Source: Sphingobacterium faecale
GTDB lineage: Bacteria > Bacteroidota > Bacteroidia > Sphingobacteriales > Sphingobacteriaceae
Length of the DNA: 64,000 bases
Assembly: GCF_016746095.1 (NCBI RefSeq)
Contig: NZ_JAERTY010000004.1
Coordinates: forward strand, 372,001-436,000
Reading direction: 5' to 3'
The notes beneath the pieces were generated by a model. That model saw only the letters and a program-made list of their open reading frames with translations, did not search any database and was not told where the DNA came from. Positions 35,176-45,700 of this stretch are shown here, piece by piece. How positions within the stretch are numbered: position 1 is the first letter of the stretch; each line of letters starts with the position of its first letter. The translations under genes and the position numbers were made by a program.

Positions 35176-36291
35176 CTATTTTTTCGAAGAAACAATAAGC
35201 TTTCTACCAACAATTTTAAACTTCGCATCGCTGGACAATTCTAGAATCTTGACTGCCGACTGCAAAGATTTATTTTTAGATATTTTTCCGTAAAGACGCT
35301 CTTGAGGTAGTCTACCTTCATAGTCCACCTCAATATTATATGTCCGCGCTATCTCGCTCAAAATATCAGTTAGCATCTCATTTCTGAAATCCAGCATTCC
35401 ATCCTTCCAGCTCGACGCACTCTCTGCATCTACATCACGGATCACTATATCGACTCCGTCCAATACCGCCTGCTCTCCAGGTCGTAGTACTCTCGTTGCC
35501 TTTGAACGTAATACGTTGACTTTTACCGCTCCCTCTATTAAGGTTGTCTTAGTCTTTACAGATTCGGGATAGTTGGATACATTGAAATGGGTGCCTAATA
35601 CTTCAATCTTTTGATCACGTCCGCGCACTATGAATGGTTGCTTCCTTTTTTTCGCTACTTCGAAATATCCCTCGCCTGACAACGTTACTTCACGTTCTTT
35701 CTTTCCCTCGAAAGATTGAGGAAAGTGTAAGATAGATCCGGCATTCAACCATACTTTGGTACCATCATCCAATATAACCTGATATTGGCTGCCGTAAGGT
35801 GTTTCAATGCTTTGAAGATCGTTGTCTGAGATATTTAATAATTTATCAGGTTTATCCGAGAGTGTACTTCCATCACTATAGGTAAGTTCGCTTGCTTTAA
35901 TAATGATGGCTGATTGCGATTTACTCAAACTTATCTTTTGGCCATTTGCCAATGTCAATGTAGGGTTATCCCCTTTTGGAAAAACATCCAACTGAACGGT
36001 ATTCTGCTCGACAAAAGGCACAGTATTATAATACCTGATCAATCCAAACGTGCAGATACTAATGAGTGACGCTGCAACAGCAACCTTCCACAATCGGACA
36101 CGTGATAAAGGTCGGTATACAGGTAGTGTACTCTTTATACGATTCAGATCTCCATCAATATCACGATCGGTGCGCTGTATTTCCGCAAAATCGCCAAAGG
36201 TCAACCATTCATCCACCAACTGCCTCTCCGCATCAGTACATTGTCCCTGACTATATCGCTCGAATAATTTGTTTATTTCCTTTTTATCCAT
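35176..36291 (-). CDS. FecR-type anti-sigma factor (module C)
   Basis: 371 residues: cytoplasmic N-terminus (1-65), membrane segment about 68-86 (VAVAASLISICTFGLI), FecR domain (YQVILDDGTKVWLNAGSILH, VLGTHFNVSNY) and DUF4974-type end (MLTDILSEIARTYNIEVDYE). It starts 60 bp after the sigma gene and is followed closely by susC, suggesting direct co-transcription with it. Confidence 0.93.
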   Translation of the reverse strand: MDKKEINKLFERYSQGQCTDAERQLVDEWLTFGDFAEIQRTDRDIDGDLNRIKSTLPVYRPLSRVRLWKVAVAASLISICTFGLIRYYNTVPFVEQNTVQLDVFPKGDNPTLTLANGQKISLSKSQSAIIIKASELTYSDGSTLSDKPDKLLNISDNDLQSIETPYGSQYQVILDDGTKVWLNAGSILHFPQSFEGKKEREVTLSGEGYFEVAKKRKQPFIVRGRDQKIEVLGTHFNVSNYPESVKTKTTLIEGAVKVNVLRSKATRVLRPGEQAVLDGVDIVIRDVDAESASSWKDGMLDFRNEMLTDILSEIARTYNIEVDYEGRLPQERLYGKISKNKSLQSAVKILELSSDAKFKIVGRKLIVSSKK

Positions 36292-36351
36292 AATAGTACT
36301 TTCAGAATTGTGCTAGTCTGAATATATAGTCGAATGAAAAAGAAAGAAGGG

Positions 36352-36954
36352 TTAAAAGTTTTTGAAATATTTTTCACAGAGAAAAAAAACAAACAATACG
36401 TATTGGTTTAGTCCCAAGGTATTCTTTAGAATTTTCAGGGCATGCTGCATATGACTTTTGACTGTCTGCTCTGATATTCCCAATTCTAGTGCTATTTCCT
36501 TACGCGTTTTAGAAGCCTTCCTACTCAATTCGAATACTTCACGCATTTTTGCGGGTAACTTTGAAATTTCGTCTTCGATAAGCGTATTTAATTCATTATG
36601 ACGGATTAGATAATCTGTATTTTCTACCGTATTACTCAGGAAGCGATGAAAACTATCCAGATAGCGATCCGCTAATTTTTGTCTATTAATCGTATCAATT
36701 ATTTTGTTCCTTGCGGCCGTAAGCAAATAGCTCGATAATGTACCACTAATACGAATGGTACTACGTCTATTCCATAATGACAAAAATATATCTTGCACAA
36801 TATCCTGACTTTCATCAACATCAGACAAACGCCTCAATACAAAGACGTAGATAGACTTACTGTACCTTGAATAAATCTCCGTATAGGCCATCTGATCAGA
36901 TTCAATCAACATATCCAACAACTGCGAATCAGAAATTGAGTTTAGGTTTTTCAT
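36352..36954 (-). CDS. ECF RNA polymerase sigma factor (module C)
   Basis: 200 residues. Region 2: YTEIYSRYSKSIYVFVLRRL and SQDIVQDIFLSLWNRR. Region 4: LPAKMREVFELSRKASKTRK and ISEQTVKSHMQHALKILKNT. It ends in a hydrophobic/aromatic tail (LNQYVLFVFFLCEKYFKNF), as in modules A and B. It is the first gene of the module C operon. Confidence 0.93.
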   Translation of the reverse strand: MKNLNSISDSQLLDMLIESDQMAYTEIYSRYSKSIYVFVLRRLSDVDESQDIVQDIFLSLWNRRSTIRISGTLSSYLLTAARNKIIDTINRQKLADRYLDSFHRFLSNTVENTDYLIRHNELNTLIEDEISKLPAKMREVFELSRKASKTRKEIALELGISEQTVKSHMQHALKILKNTLGLNQYVLFVFFLCEKYFKNF

Positions 36955-37377
36955 TTCCGAATCAATATTAGAAAATAAATTTCTAAAACACGAAAATTAA
37001 AATTTCATCTTGTTAATATGGACTCTCCTAAAGGACTAAACTAAACCGATTTTCATTATTTGAATAACAGTTGCTTAACCAATAGAATGAGCTACTTAAT
37101 AGCTACTAATTTTATATAATTAAGTTTTTGAAACCATACTCGAACTTATAGTTTTTCTGTGATGGATGGGAAAATCAAGTCCTGTCGAAGAATTGATCTA
37201 TGTGAAAATTGCAGATCAAGCAGTTAATATGACTATCTATGGCAGCAGCTCTCATATGATATTCCTGCAAAATGGTCGCTACATGATGGCCGGCAGAAAT
37301 GACTATCGCCAAATCAGCCAATCTGAACAGATAAAAATATCGGCGTTTAGCTCCTTCAAAATGCCTTAAAACACACT
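36955..37377. other. Non-coding stretch, 423 bp, with uncertain open frames
   Basis: It should hold the promoter of the module C sigma gene. Open frames of 67 codons (plus, 37166-37369) and about 69 codons (minus, 37175-37384, TTG start) lie opposite each other; neither has a recognised domain or a good start context. The right part may be an old gene relic downstream of the esterase gene. Confidence 0.3.
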
Positions 37378-39150
37378 TTACCAACTGATCTCCGTCAAAA
37401 GCTTTGAGGGAGATGAACTCTTTATAAAAATCAGATAATCGAAGTCTTCAGAAATTTTACTTTCTGAAAACTCTATGGTATTCCCACCCATCGCTCCTGT
37501 TCTTCTATACTCCAATTGCTCCAATAACCATTCTGTTTCTTTATTATTATCCAACTTTATCTTTTTCAGATCGAGAATAAAAACTGGTTCTTTCACTTGA
37601 TCAAGCAAGTATTCCAGTGTACCTGGATACGCTTCTACTGCGTCATACGAAGTAAGACCTTTCTTGCCTGTCGCTGTAAAGCTTCCATCAAAAAATGTAA
37701 AACCAAAAGTCACATAGTCATCTCCAAGCTGTTTTGCCAGATGTTCTCCCTGCTTTTGATCGGTCTTCTGAATATGTCCATTATGTGCCCAGATTGCAAT
37801 TTTTGATTCCGGATTTTGATTTTTTATCCATAACACATTATCTGCCATACATTTGTCCCGCCATGAATAGCTATTCAATCCGAGGTATTGCTGGACGATA
37901 TCTATATTCTTTTGCAACCAGATTTTTTCCGGAGTTTTGAATGATGACACGTTAATACCATGCTGTAAAGATGTGATTATACTATTGATTTTTTGTTTTA
38001 CGGTATCTCCCATCATAACCATACCCTTATTTTGCCGTGAAGCATTCCGGATCTTGTCGAGTTCTACCTTCAGATCATCGACTTCACTGGCTATGCCCTC
38101 ATTTTGTTGGAATGCTTCGCTAATCTCTTTTAGAGCACCCTCATAAAACTGCATATCAAACCCCGTGAATGTGATCCGTTGCTTAGGTTGATTAAACTTG
38201 TGCATCCATTCGACCATATTTAACACTTCTTCGGTATTCCATGTCCAGAAATACATGCCAGCAATAAGTTTACGAGGATCACCTTCTCCCTTTACGATAT
38301 AATCGTTCAACTTATAGGATTCGGGCATATTAGCTTCGATAGAAAAGATATCGAAATCCTTATTCCTCGCCAGATACTGCACAATACGATTTTTCATCTT
38401 GAAAATCTCACTCGAACCGTGTGTGACCTCTCCTAAAGCGACGACTTTGCTATTGCCCACGAGGCGGTCTAGAACTTTGAGATCTTTTGTATCACCTCCA
38501 TCGGGCTCGTATGTACGTAAGGGGTATATATACTTTTGAAGCTTAGCGAGCTCATCAAGCCTAATAAAAGTTTTTGGTTCAGGTTCTATAATGTCTATAA
38601 ATTTATGACCATCGATATACAATTCGAGATGGTCAAACCATACGCTGCCCTCTCCGGTAAACAAACCACCAAAATCTATATTTTTTGCTTCTTGACCGAC
38701 ATTCATCTTTATGGATACCGGAGTCCAGTTATTATTACCTTTTAAACCTCGGTTACTCATATTATCAAGTGCAAGCATAGCCCCATTCTCCCCATCTATT
38801 CTGAGCCATAGCCCTGCATATCCATTTTTAACATCATTGGTCTTTATCCATCCCTTATACTCTATATTTTTACCAACGAGAACTTCAATCGGGAGTCTGC
38901 CTGTGTATACACCGAATTTACCATTTGTATCACCAAATTTTTCCATAGCTAGACTCCACTTGCCTGAATATTTTTCGATACTATCCATATAGACCTTGAA
39001 TCCCTCTCCCCCCGCATACCAGCGCTTGGGCAAGGAAGTAGCATAATTTTTGAGTTCGAAATCCAGATTTAAGCTTCTTTGCGCGAGTCCGCAAACATTG
39101 CACAGACAAAATAATATAATGACACTGGTAATCTTGAAACCTATTCTCAT
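37378..39150 (-). CDS. Erythromycin-esterase family protein with N-terminal carbohydrate-binding-like domain
   Basis: 590 residues from ATG 39150 (signal peptide ending CGLAQ). Residues about 25-190 look like a jelly-roll domain (KWSLAMEKFGDTNGKFGVYT, GSVWFDHLELYIDG). The C-terminal part has Ere hallmarks: VVALGEVTHGSSEIFKMKNR, FSIEANMPES, YFWTWNTEEVLNMVEWMHKF, ITFTGFDMQF and IAIWAHNGHIQK, which contain the Glu/His residues of the active site. Members hydrolyse the macrolide lactone, but many Bacteroidota homologues have unknown substrates. A terminator (39403-39436) separates it from module D, so it is probably its own unit. Confidence 0.82.
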   Translation of the reverse strand: MRIGFKITSVIILFCLCNVCGLAQRSLNLDFELKNYATSLPKRWYAGGEGFKVYMDSIEKYSGKWSLAMEKFGDTNGKFGVYTGRLPIEVLVGKNIEYKGWIKTNDVKNGYAGLWLRIDGENGAMLALDNMSNRGLKGNNNWTPVSIKMNVGQEAKNIDFGGLFTGEGSVWFDHLELYIDGHKFIDIIEPEPKTFIRLDELAKLQKYIYPLRTYEPDGGDTKDLKVLDRLVGNSKVVALGEVTHGSSEIFKMKNRIVQYLARNKDFDIFSIEANMPESYKLNDYIVKGEGDPRKLIAGMYFWTWNTEEVLNMVEWMHKFNQPKQRITFTGFDMQFYEGALKEISEAFQQNEGIASEVDDLKVELDKIRNASRQNKGMVMMGDTVKQKINSIITSLQHGINVSSFKTPEKIWLQKNIDIVQQYLGLNSYSWRDKCMADNVLWIKNQNPESKIAIWAHNGHIQKTDQKQGEHLAKQLGDDYVTFGFTFFDGSFTATGKKGLTSYDAVEAYPGTLEYLLDQVKEPVFILDLKKIKLDNNKETEWLLEQLEYRRTGAMGGNTIEFSESKISEDFDYLIFIKSSSPSKLLTEISW

Positions 39151-39402
39151 AGCACTTTTTAAGTATGTTGGAATGTACAATAATACCCAAGATACGTTTT
39201 TTTTATTATCAAAAACCATCGGTTCTTACTGATTTTTATTGTCTTTCAATATAAAATAAAATTGACAGCTAAACAGAAGCTGTACACTGCGCCGAATATA
39301 CGCACATGGTGTTCACTCATCATTTAATCATTATTATGCTTTTATTAATATTTAATGTTTTTTTGCTTTGCTTATCTTCCAGCTACAGACTGCATACAAA
39401 TG

Positions 39403-39436
39403 AAAAATCCCCTTAGTAAGTACCAAGGGGATTTTT
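39403..39436. terminator. Terminator at the end of module D
   Basis: 12-bp perfect arms (39403-39414, 39425-39436), AAAAATCCCCTT with AAGGGGATTTTT, loop of 10. It lies 22 bp past the stop of the GH123-like gene. Confidence 0.88.
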
Positions 39437-39457
39437 AAAGCTTACTTGAAACTGAAA

Positions 39458-41230
39458 CTAAAATGTATTTAATTCCTGTTGTGCTTTATCCACAAAATAA
39501 TGAGCGTTAGTTTGATCTAAGGACTCTATCTTGAAGGTACCAATAATCTGCTGTAGCCTTCGTAATTTGTCCTGATCGCCATTCTTTTCAAATTGATGGC
39601 GTAATACTTGTACTTTCTCAAAGTCCTGGATACCTTCACGTAGGCGTTCAAAACGAATAGATGTCCGGTTACCAGGGTAAACAAAAAAACAATCCCCAGC
39701 AGGAAATACGCTGTAGCGGGAGTCTTGTGTGGGATTGGCATTCCAATTGTTATAGTCCCAACGTAAATATCCATCGAAATTATTATACAACGCATGCCAA
39801 GGTAACCAAGCTAGATCAGCATATTCTGAAGATGTAAATGTATTAGGAAATATTTCTGTACATGAGGTATAAAAAGTTGAAATAAATCCTTTTTCTCTGC
39901 GCTCTTTGACCACATCAAAAGGCATACGGTTTGTGGATGATATACAATAATCTGTAAGATATGCCTGTAGCTCTTCATGATAATTGCCAGCCATAGAAAT
40001 TTTAAAATTAGGGTCTGCTTCTTTTATAACTTTAATTGCAGCCTGCATGTGTGCCGATGGCCGTTCATCCATAGCTATCATTGTCTTTTCAAACCACCCT
40101 TTATGTTTTAGATGCGTCGCAAAGGCAGATAGCATTCTTCTCCAGTACGCAGCATACTCTATTGATTCTGGACTGGCTTTAAACAGTTTATTCTCTCTTG
40201 TAGCCTCATCATAATAGGTAAACTCAAGTGTCCAGGGTATCATACCATAGGCGTTTATCTGTTTGTCAATTCCAAGCGAAATCATAAATTCAACCCAGCG
40301 ATCGAATACATCGAAATCATATCTCCAGTTTCCATCTTTCTGTTTTATCCATTTAATCATTCCACCATAGACATCGTAGGTTTGAGATTTCCAAGGGTCA
40401 TGGATCAACGTACTGGTGATAACTTTCTGTCCTGCTGAAGCCAGACGTTCGTAAACAGGCTTCATAACATCAAAATGTGCTTTTGACCAAAGTTTAACCC
40501 CAGCCACACGGGCATCGCTATATGGATTTTGCCATAGGTCTAAATGAAAACTCCATTTTTTGCTATCTGGCAATATATGCTCTAAAACGGTAATTTCAAA
40601 AGGAAGCCTTTGTTTATAACCTGTAGCTTTGACTATTAATGCCCCTCTGTAGACTCCAGCTTCTGTATCTCTGGAGATATTAATGCTAAGCCATATTGGT
40701 CGTGTCGTCGAATCAGCGATATTGTAAACGGCTGCATCATCAATGATATCGGCCCGCAATGAAGAATCCAATTTGATCCTGATATCACAGCCTTGCTTTA
40801 GATCTCCCAGATCACTCGTCATCACATAACGCACAAAATTTGCTTTTATATTGTTATTGCCGATCTTTTTATTGGAATCTTTCCTCTTTAAATCACTGAC
40901 CTGTAGTTCTACATTACTCAAGCTTTTTTTACTATACAATACAAGCTGTGTATGTATACGCTCCCCCTTCCATGCTCTCTTCTCCCAAGTAGGCTGAAGA
41001 TCCGCAATTGATGGTGCAGAAGATTTCTCATAATGTGTATTGACTGAACCGAATCCGACCCCTATGTCTGGCTTCACTAAGTCCCAAGACAGCCGGTTCC
41101 GTACTTTTGGATCGTTCAGTTCTGGAAGCTCCTTTTCGCTGTGCTCTTGTGCAAAAGCCAACTGATCAACCACGAAAAGAAAAAATACTAATACTATAAT
41201 TTTCAAATCAGTTTTTAACATACTATACAT
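39458..41230 (-). CDS. GH123/DUF4091-like glycosidase (module D)
   Basis: 590 residues; signal peptide ends LAFAQ (ATG at 41221 is an equally good start). The N-terminal half is beta-rich (RAWKGERIHTQLVLYSKKSL), the C-terminal half a TIM-barrel like DUF4091, now known as the GH123 catalytic domain. The segment KTMIAMDERPSAHM supplies the neighbouring Asp-Glu used in substrate-assisted hydrolysis by N-acetyl-beta-galactosaminidases. LPWHALYNNFDGYLRWDYNN is also typical of the family. As the last gene of module D it suggests that this module imports a GalNAc-containing glycan; that link is inference. Confidence 0.82.
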   Translation of the reverse strand: MYSMLKTDLKIIVLVFFLFVVDQLAFAQEHSEKELPELNDPKVRNRLSWDLVKPDIGVGFGSVNTHYEKSSAPSIADLQPTWEKRAWKGERIHTQLVLYSKKSLSNVELQVSDLKRKDSNKKIGNNNIKANFVRYVMTSDLGDLKQGCDIRIKLDSSLRADIIDDAAVYNIADSTTRPIWLSINISRDTEAGVYRGALIVKATGYKQRLPFEITVLEHILPDSKKWSFHLDLWQNPYSDARVAGVKLWSKAHFDVMKPVYERLASAGQKVITSTLIHDPWKSQTYDVYGGMIKWIKQKDGNWRYDFDVFDRWVEFMISLGIDKQINAYGMIPWTLEFTYYDEATRENKLFKASPESIEYAAYWRRMLSAFATHLKHKGWFEKTMIAMDERPSAHMQAAIKVIKEADPNFKISMAGNYHEELQAYLTDYCISSTNRMPFDVVKERREKGFISTFYTSCTEIFPNTFTSSEYADLAWLPWHALYNNFDGYLRWDYNNWNANPTQDSRYSVFPAGDCFFVYPGNRTSIRFERLREGIQDFEKVQVLRHQFEKNGDQDKLRRLQQIIGTFKIESLDQTNAHYFVDKAQQELNTF

Positions 41231-41242
41231 CTATTTTGATAT

Positions 41243-42754
41243 CTACCAGCCCTTATTATTCTCTTTTATTAACGGATTCGTCTGTATCTCTTTAGCTGGG
41301 AGAGGCAGGTAATAGTGACGCTGATCAAAGTTTGCAAACCGCAGCGGATTCTGTGCTTTTAATTCCTGCTCCAAAAGCCCCCATCTCCGCAAATCATAGA
41401 AACGCTCACCTTCTTTGAAAAACTCAATGGCACGCTGATGGACTAATTCGTGTTTAAGAGATACGAGATCTTTATCACCACCATAAGGGGGAAGATTACC
41501 ACCGCGCATGCGTACCTGATCAATATACCCGACTGCGGCAGAGGCGTCTTTTAACTCGATTTCAGTCTCAGCAAGCAACAATATGACGTCAGCATAGCGC
41601 ATAGCCCGTTCGTTAATAAAAGAGGGTTCTGATTCCACCTCTTGGGTCCGTGTCTTGGAATTCTGTGATTTTAGAATCCAATACTGTTTTAACTCCGCAG
41701 CATTGAGAACATCTTGTATTGGCTTTTGATAATACATACAACCTGGATAATCCCAGGCAACAGAGACTAGTGCCCGATAATCATAAGTCCCATCAACGCG
41801 TTTCTCTTTCCAGAATATATCCATCATTTTTTGGGTAGGCTGAGCTTCAAACCAACCTCCCACACTACCTGCTGCATATTCTACGGCTATGGTTGTCGAT
41901 TGTGCCGAATTTGCCGTTTCTCCATTATCCCATATATCTGAACCACCTACAGGCTCGTACAATATCTCAAATATACTTTCCTCATTATTTTCATGCTCTT
42001 CATCAAAATTCCAAGCATAATCTTCTACCAGTCTATAGGTGTAAGGCGCTTTGGTCAAAGGGAGTAAGGTTTGTCGTGCTTCTTCCCACTTTTTCATATA
42101 AACATATACTTTGCCTAAATAAGCATAGGCAGTCCCCTTAGTAGGTTTGCCTTTGGTATTTTTCAACGGCAACAGATCTGCTGCTGCTTTAAAATCGTTT
42201 ACAGACTGGTTGTAGACGTCCGATTGGGGAGATTTTTCTTTAGGAAAAGTCGCTGGTTCCTGTGATGCATTCATCCGGATAGGGACATCGCCAAATTCCT
42301 TTGCCAATTGAAAGTAATACATGCCACGGATAAACAGGGCTTCAGCGCGTATATTGGCCACAAAATCATCAGAAAAGCCCTTCCCTTCTATTTCCTGTAA
42401 TACCGAGTTTGCTCGATATATAGCGTTGTAAAACTGATAGAATATATTTTGAGCTACAGCATTATATGCATCATTAGTAAAACGATGCATAGCATAAATC
42501 TCATTAATATCATTTCTAAATTCGATATCATCTGCTCTGGATATACGGGTCATTAAACCCCGCGTCCCATAGTATCCACCATTCCAGTTCTTCAACGGTG
42601 TATAACACGAATTTATCGCTAGACTAAAATCGGCTTCAGTCTTCCAAAAGGTTTCAATAGTGACGCTATTGGGATTGACCAAATCAAGCTTGCTTTCGCA
42701 CGAAAAGAGTAAAGCTGAAATGGTTGCTATGGTAAAATATTTATATAATTTCAT
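41243..42754 (-). CDS. RagB/SusD family lipoprotein (module D)
   Basis: 503 residues from ATG 42754, preferred over the open frame start at 42859 because it gives a lipoprotein signal (ISALLFSC, Cys19) and no overlap with susC. ESKLDLVNPNSVTIETFWKT is a classic SusD start, and LVHQRAIEFFKEGERFYDLR with LPLPAKEIQTNPLI a classic end. It is of the glycan-type SusD group, in line with the glycosidase downstream. The gene begins 10 bp after susC. Confidence 0.93.
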   Translation of the reverse strand: MKLYKYFTIATISALLFSCESKLDLVNPNSVTIETFWKTEADFSLAINSCYTPLKNWNGGYYGTRGLMTRISRADDIEFRNDINEIYAMHRFTNDAYNAVAQNIFYQFYNAIYRANSVLQEIEGKGFSDDFVANIRAEALFIRGMYYFQLAKEFGDVPIRMNASQEPATFPKEKSPQSDVYNQSVNDFKAAADLLPLKNTKGKPTKGTAYAYLGKVYVYMKKWEEARQTLLPLTKAPYTYRLVEDYAWNFDEEHENNEESIFEILYEPVGGSDIWDNGETANSAQSTTIAVEYAAGSVGGWFEAQPTQKMMDIFWKEKRVDGTYDYRALVSVAWDYPGCMYYQKPIQDVLNAAELKQYWILKSQNSKTRTQEVESEPSFINERAMRYADVILLLAETEIELKDASAAVGYIDQVRMRGGNLPPYGGDKDLVSLKHELVHQRAIEFFKEGERFYDLRRWGLLEQELKAQNPLRFANFDQRHYYLPLPAKEIQTNPLIKENNKGW

Positions 42755-42764
42755 GACTAATCTA

Positions 42765-45700
42765 TTAAAATGAAAGATGTGCACCAAACATAAAAATGCG
42801 ATTGATTGGATAAACGAAGTTGTCAAAACCCCGCGAAGTAACACTACCTCCTCCATCAATATCGGGGGTAAATCCAGAATAACCTGTTATCGTCCAAGGA
42901 TTTTCTATACTCGTATACAAACGTAGTTTTTTTATACGCTCTCTGAATAACGAGGCTGGTAGCGTGTAACCTACCTGTACATTACGTAACCGAAAAAAGT
43001 CACCTTTCTCTAAATAACGATCCGATTGTGGCCGTGAATTCTGATTTGGATCATCCCACACCAGTCTTGGTATAGTTGTATTGGGATTTTCTGGTGTCCA
43101 ATAATCAAGTACCGTACGGAGATAATTTGTACCTTTATTAACACCTTCGAGTTCCAGACGGGTGCCATTATAAATTTTATTACCTAAAACAGCCTGCAGT
43201 CCCAATAGCAGATCAAAACTATGGTAACTTGCATTAAAATTGAGACCAAATGATGATGATGGCAATGGACTTCCCATGTACACTCTATCGTCGTCGGTGA
43301 TCTTGCCATCTCCATTGCTGTCCACAAATCGAATGTCACCAGCTTTGGCATTTGGTTGTATTAATGAACCATTGGAAGAGTGTGCACTTACCTCCGAATC
43401 ATTCTGAAAAATACCTGCTGTAGGGATCAACCAGAAACCTCCAATAGGATATCCCGCCAAAGTGCGTGTAGTAGCAACATTGGTCCGGTTAGTTCCTCCA
43501 TGGATTATTTGATCTTTTTCTCCCATAGCTACAACACGATTGGTCAATACATTTCCCGTAGCGGTAATACCATAACTAAAATGTTCGGATGGACGTTCAT
43601 TCCAATTCAAAGAAAATTCGACACCCTTATTCTGTATTCTACCAGCATTTACAACAGGATCATTCGCACCACCGGTTGATATTGGAATAGGTACAGTAAG
43701 CAAAATATCTTTCGTATTCTTTACATAGTAGTCTGCAGTAACACCTAGTCTATTCGATAACATCGTCATATCTATTCCGATATTGGTCATAGCAGTTTCT
43801 TCCCAACGGATACTCGGATTAGCGAATTCTTTTGGAAATGCTCCTAATAGCAATCCACCATTTCCATCCGGATAATTGATATTGGAAGTCACAACAGAGC
43901 TATACATATAGTCCGCAATCTCCTGATTGCCAAGCACACCATACCCCCCTCTGAGTTTCATTTGATCCAGGAAGTGTACTTTTTTCATAAAAGATTCCTG
44001 CATCACGTTCCACCCCAGCGAGAATGAAGGGAAATGACCGTATCGGTTATCTTTATTAAATTTAGATGAGCCATCTCTACGATAGGTCGCCGTCAATAAA
44101 TAACGGTCATCATAAGAATAAAATGCTCTGGAGATAATAGAAGTTAGCGCACTTTCATTGGAGTAAGCATTATTTAAGCGATCCTGTGTAGCTGCCCCGA
44201 CTTCATAAATACCTTGTGGCAGACCACGACCGGAGGCCATAATATACCTTGACTGAAAGTTTTGGTAGGCATAGCCGACCATCGCTGTAACCCTGCTCTT
44301 TCCAAAATTTGCTTCGTAATTTAATAGATTTTCCACCAACAGATTTTTCCCATTCGTTCTGTCATCTGATAAACTGGAAATACTATTGTTCCTCAATCCA
44401 AAATCATAGACGTTTTCAAAAATGGTATTACGTGCGTAAGAAAAGTCGGGTGTCACATTAAATCGATACTTTAAACCCAAGGGTAGTTTGACTTCCGCAT
44501 AGAAGTTAAGGAAGATCTTGTTTTCATCCCAAGTCCGTTTGGTTAACTTTTCATCCAGGATACCAAGTGGATTTGGAATATCTGTAGCATCTCCAAAAAC
44601 TTTTCCGTACCCTCCTCTACTATTGCTCGGGTCATATTGAGACAATGTAGGGATCGATTGCAAGATGATTCCTAAATAACCACCCCGGGCAAAGCCATAT
44701 AAAGGATTATTCTGTTGAGCTGAAAACAACACATTGCTTCCCATTTTGAACCACCCACGTGTATAATCCGTCTTAAACTGTGCGTTATAGCGCTTATATT
44801 CTGTTCCTTTTATGGTGCCATCTTGATTCATATAACCTACGCTCGTATAATAAGTAAAGTTTTGACTTCCTCCTTTTATAGTCGCATTATAATTTTGCAT
44901 TAATGCACTGCCCATCATAATATGTTGCCAATCATTATCTTCTTTGCTGGAGAGCTCTTCGGCCATTGCTAGAGGAGTCTTTCCTATTGCTGCTCGGGAT
45001 AGTGTGGTAATACGTGCCCATTCCTCCGCATTTAGCATTTCCATATAACGGGAAGGGCTCTGTAAACCTGTATTTACTGAAGCTTCAATCTGGGGTACGC
45101 CATCCGTTTTTGTACCTGATTTTGTTGTAACTATTATCACGCCGTTCGCAGCACGAGAGCCATATATAGCCGCCGAAGAAGCATCCTTAAGAACATCGAT
45201 ACTCTCGACATCGTTGGGATTGATATTGTCCATATTATTCATATATATCCCATCGACGATATACAGAGGATTGACGTTATTCAACGTTCCTATGCCTCGG
45301 ATAGTAATTCGACTACCTGCTCCAGGGGCACCTCCCTGGGAGACGACGTCTACGCCGGCTATCTTGCCTTGGATCGCTTGACCAATATTCACATTGCTCT
45401 GTGTGTTTAACTTGTCTGCAGAAATGTTGGAAACAGCTCCTGTCAAATCTTTTTTTCTTTGTGTACCGTATCCTACTACGACAACCTCTTCCAATTGAGC
45501 CAAATCTTCTTTCAGAATCACATCGAGCCTGCTATTGGTATTTGCCGATATTTCTTGTGAAAGATAGCCTAGATAACTAATCTGCAACACTATATCTTGG
45601 GTACTAACGACAAAGGAGTACTGACCGTCAGAATTTGTGGAAGTGGCATTGTCCCGTCCTTTTTCTTTAATAGAAACACCAACCAACGGCTTACCGTATT

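Noticed and set aside
37166..37384. Two opposite small frames downstream of the esterase gene
   Set aside because: Neither shows a family signature, one begins with TTG continuing from the previous gene's end, and they overlap fully, so neither can be supported.
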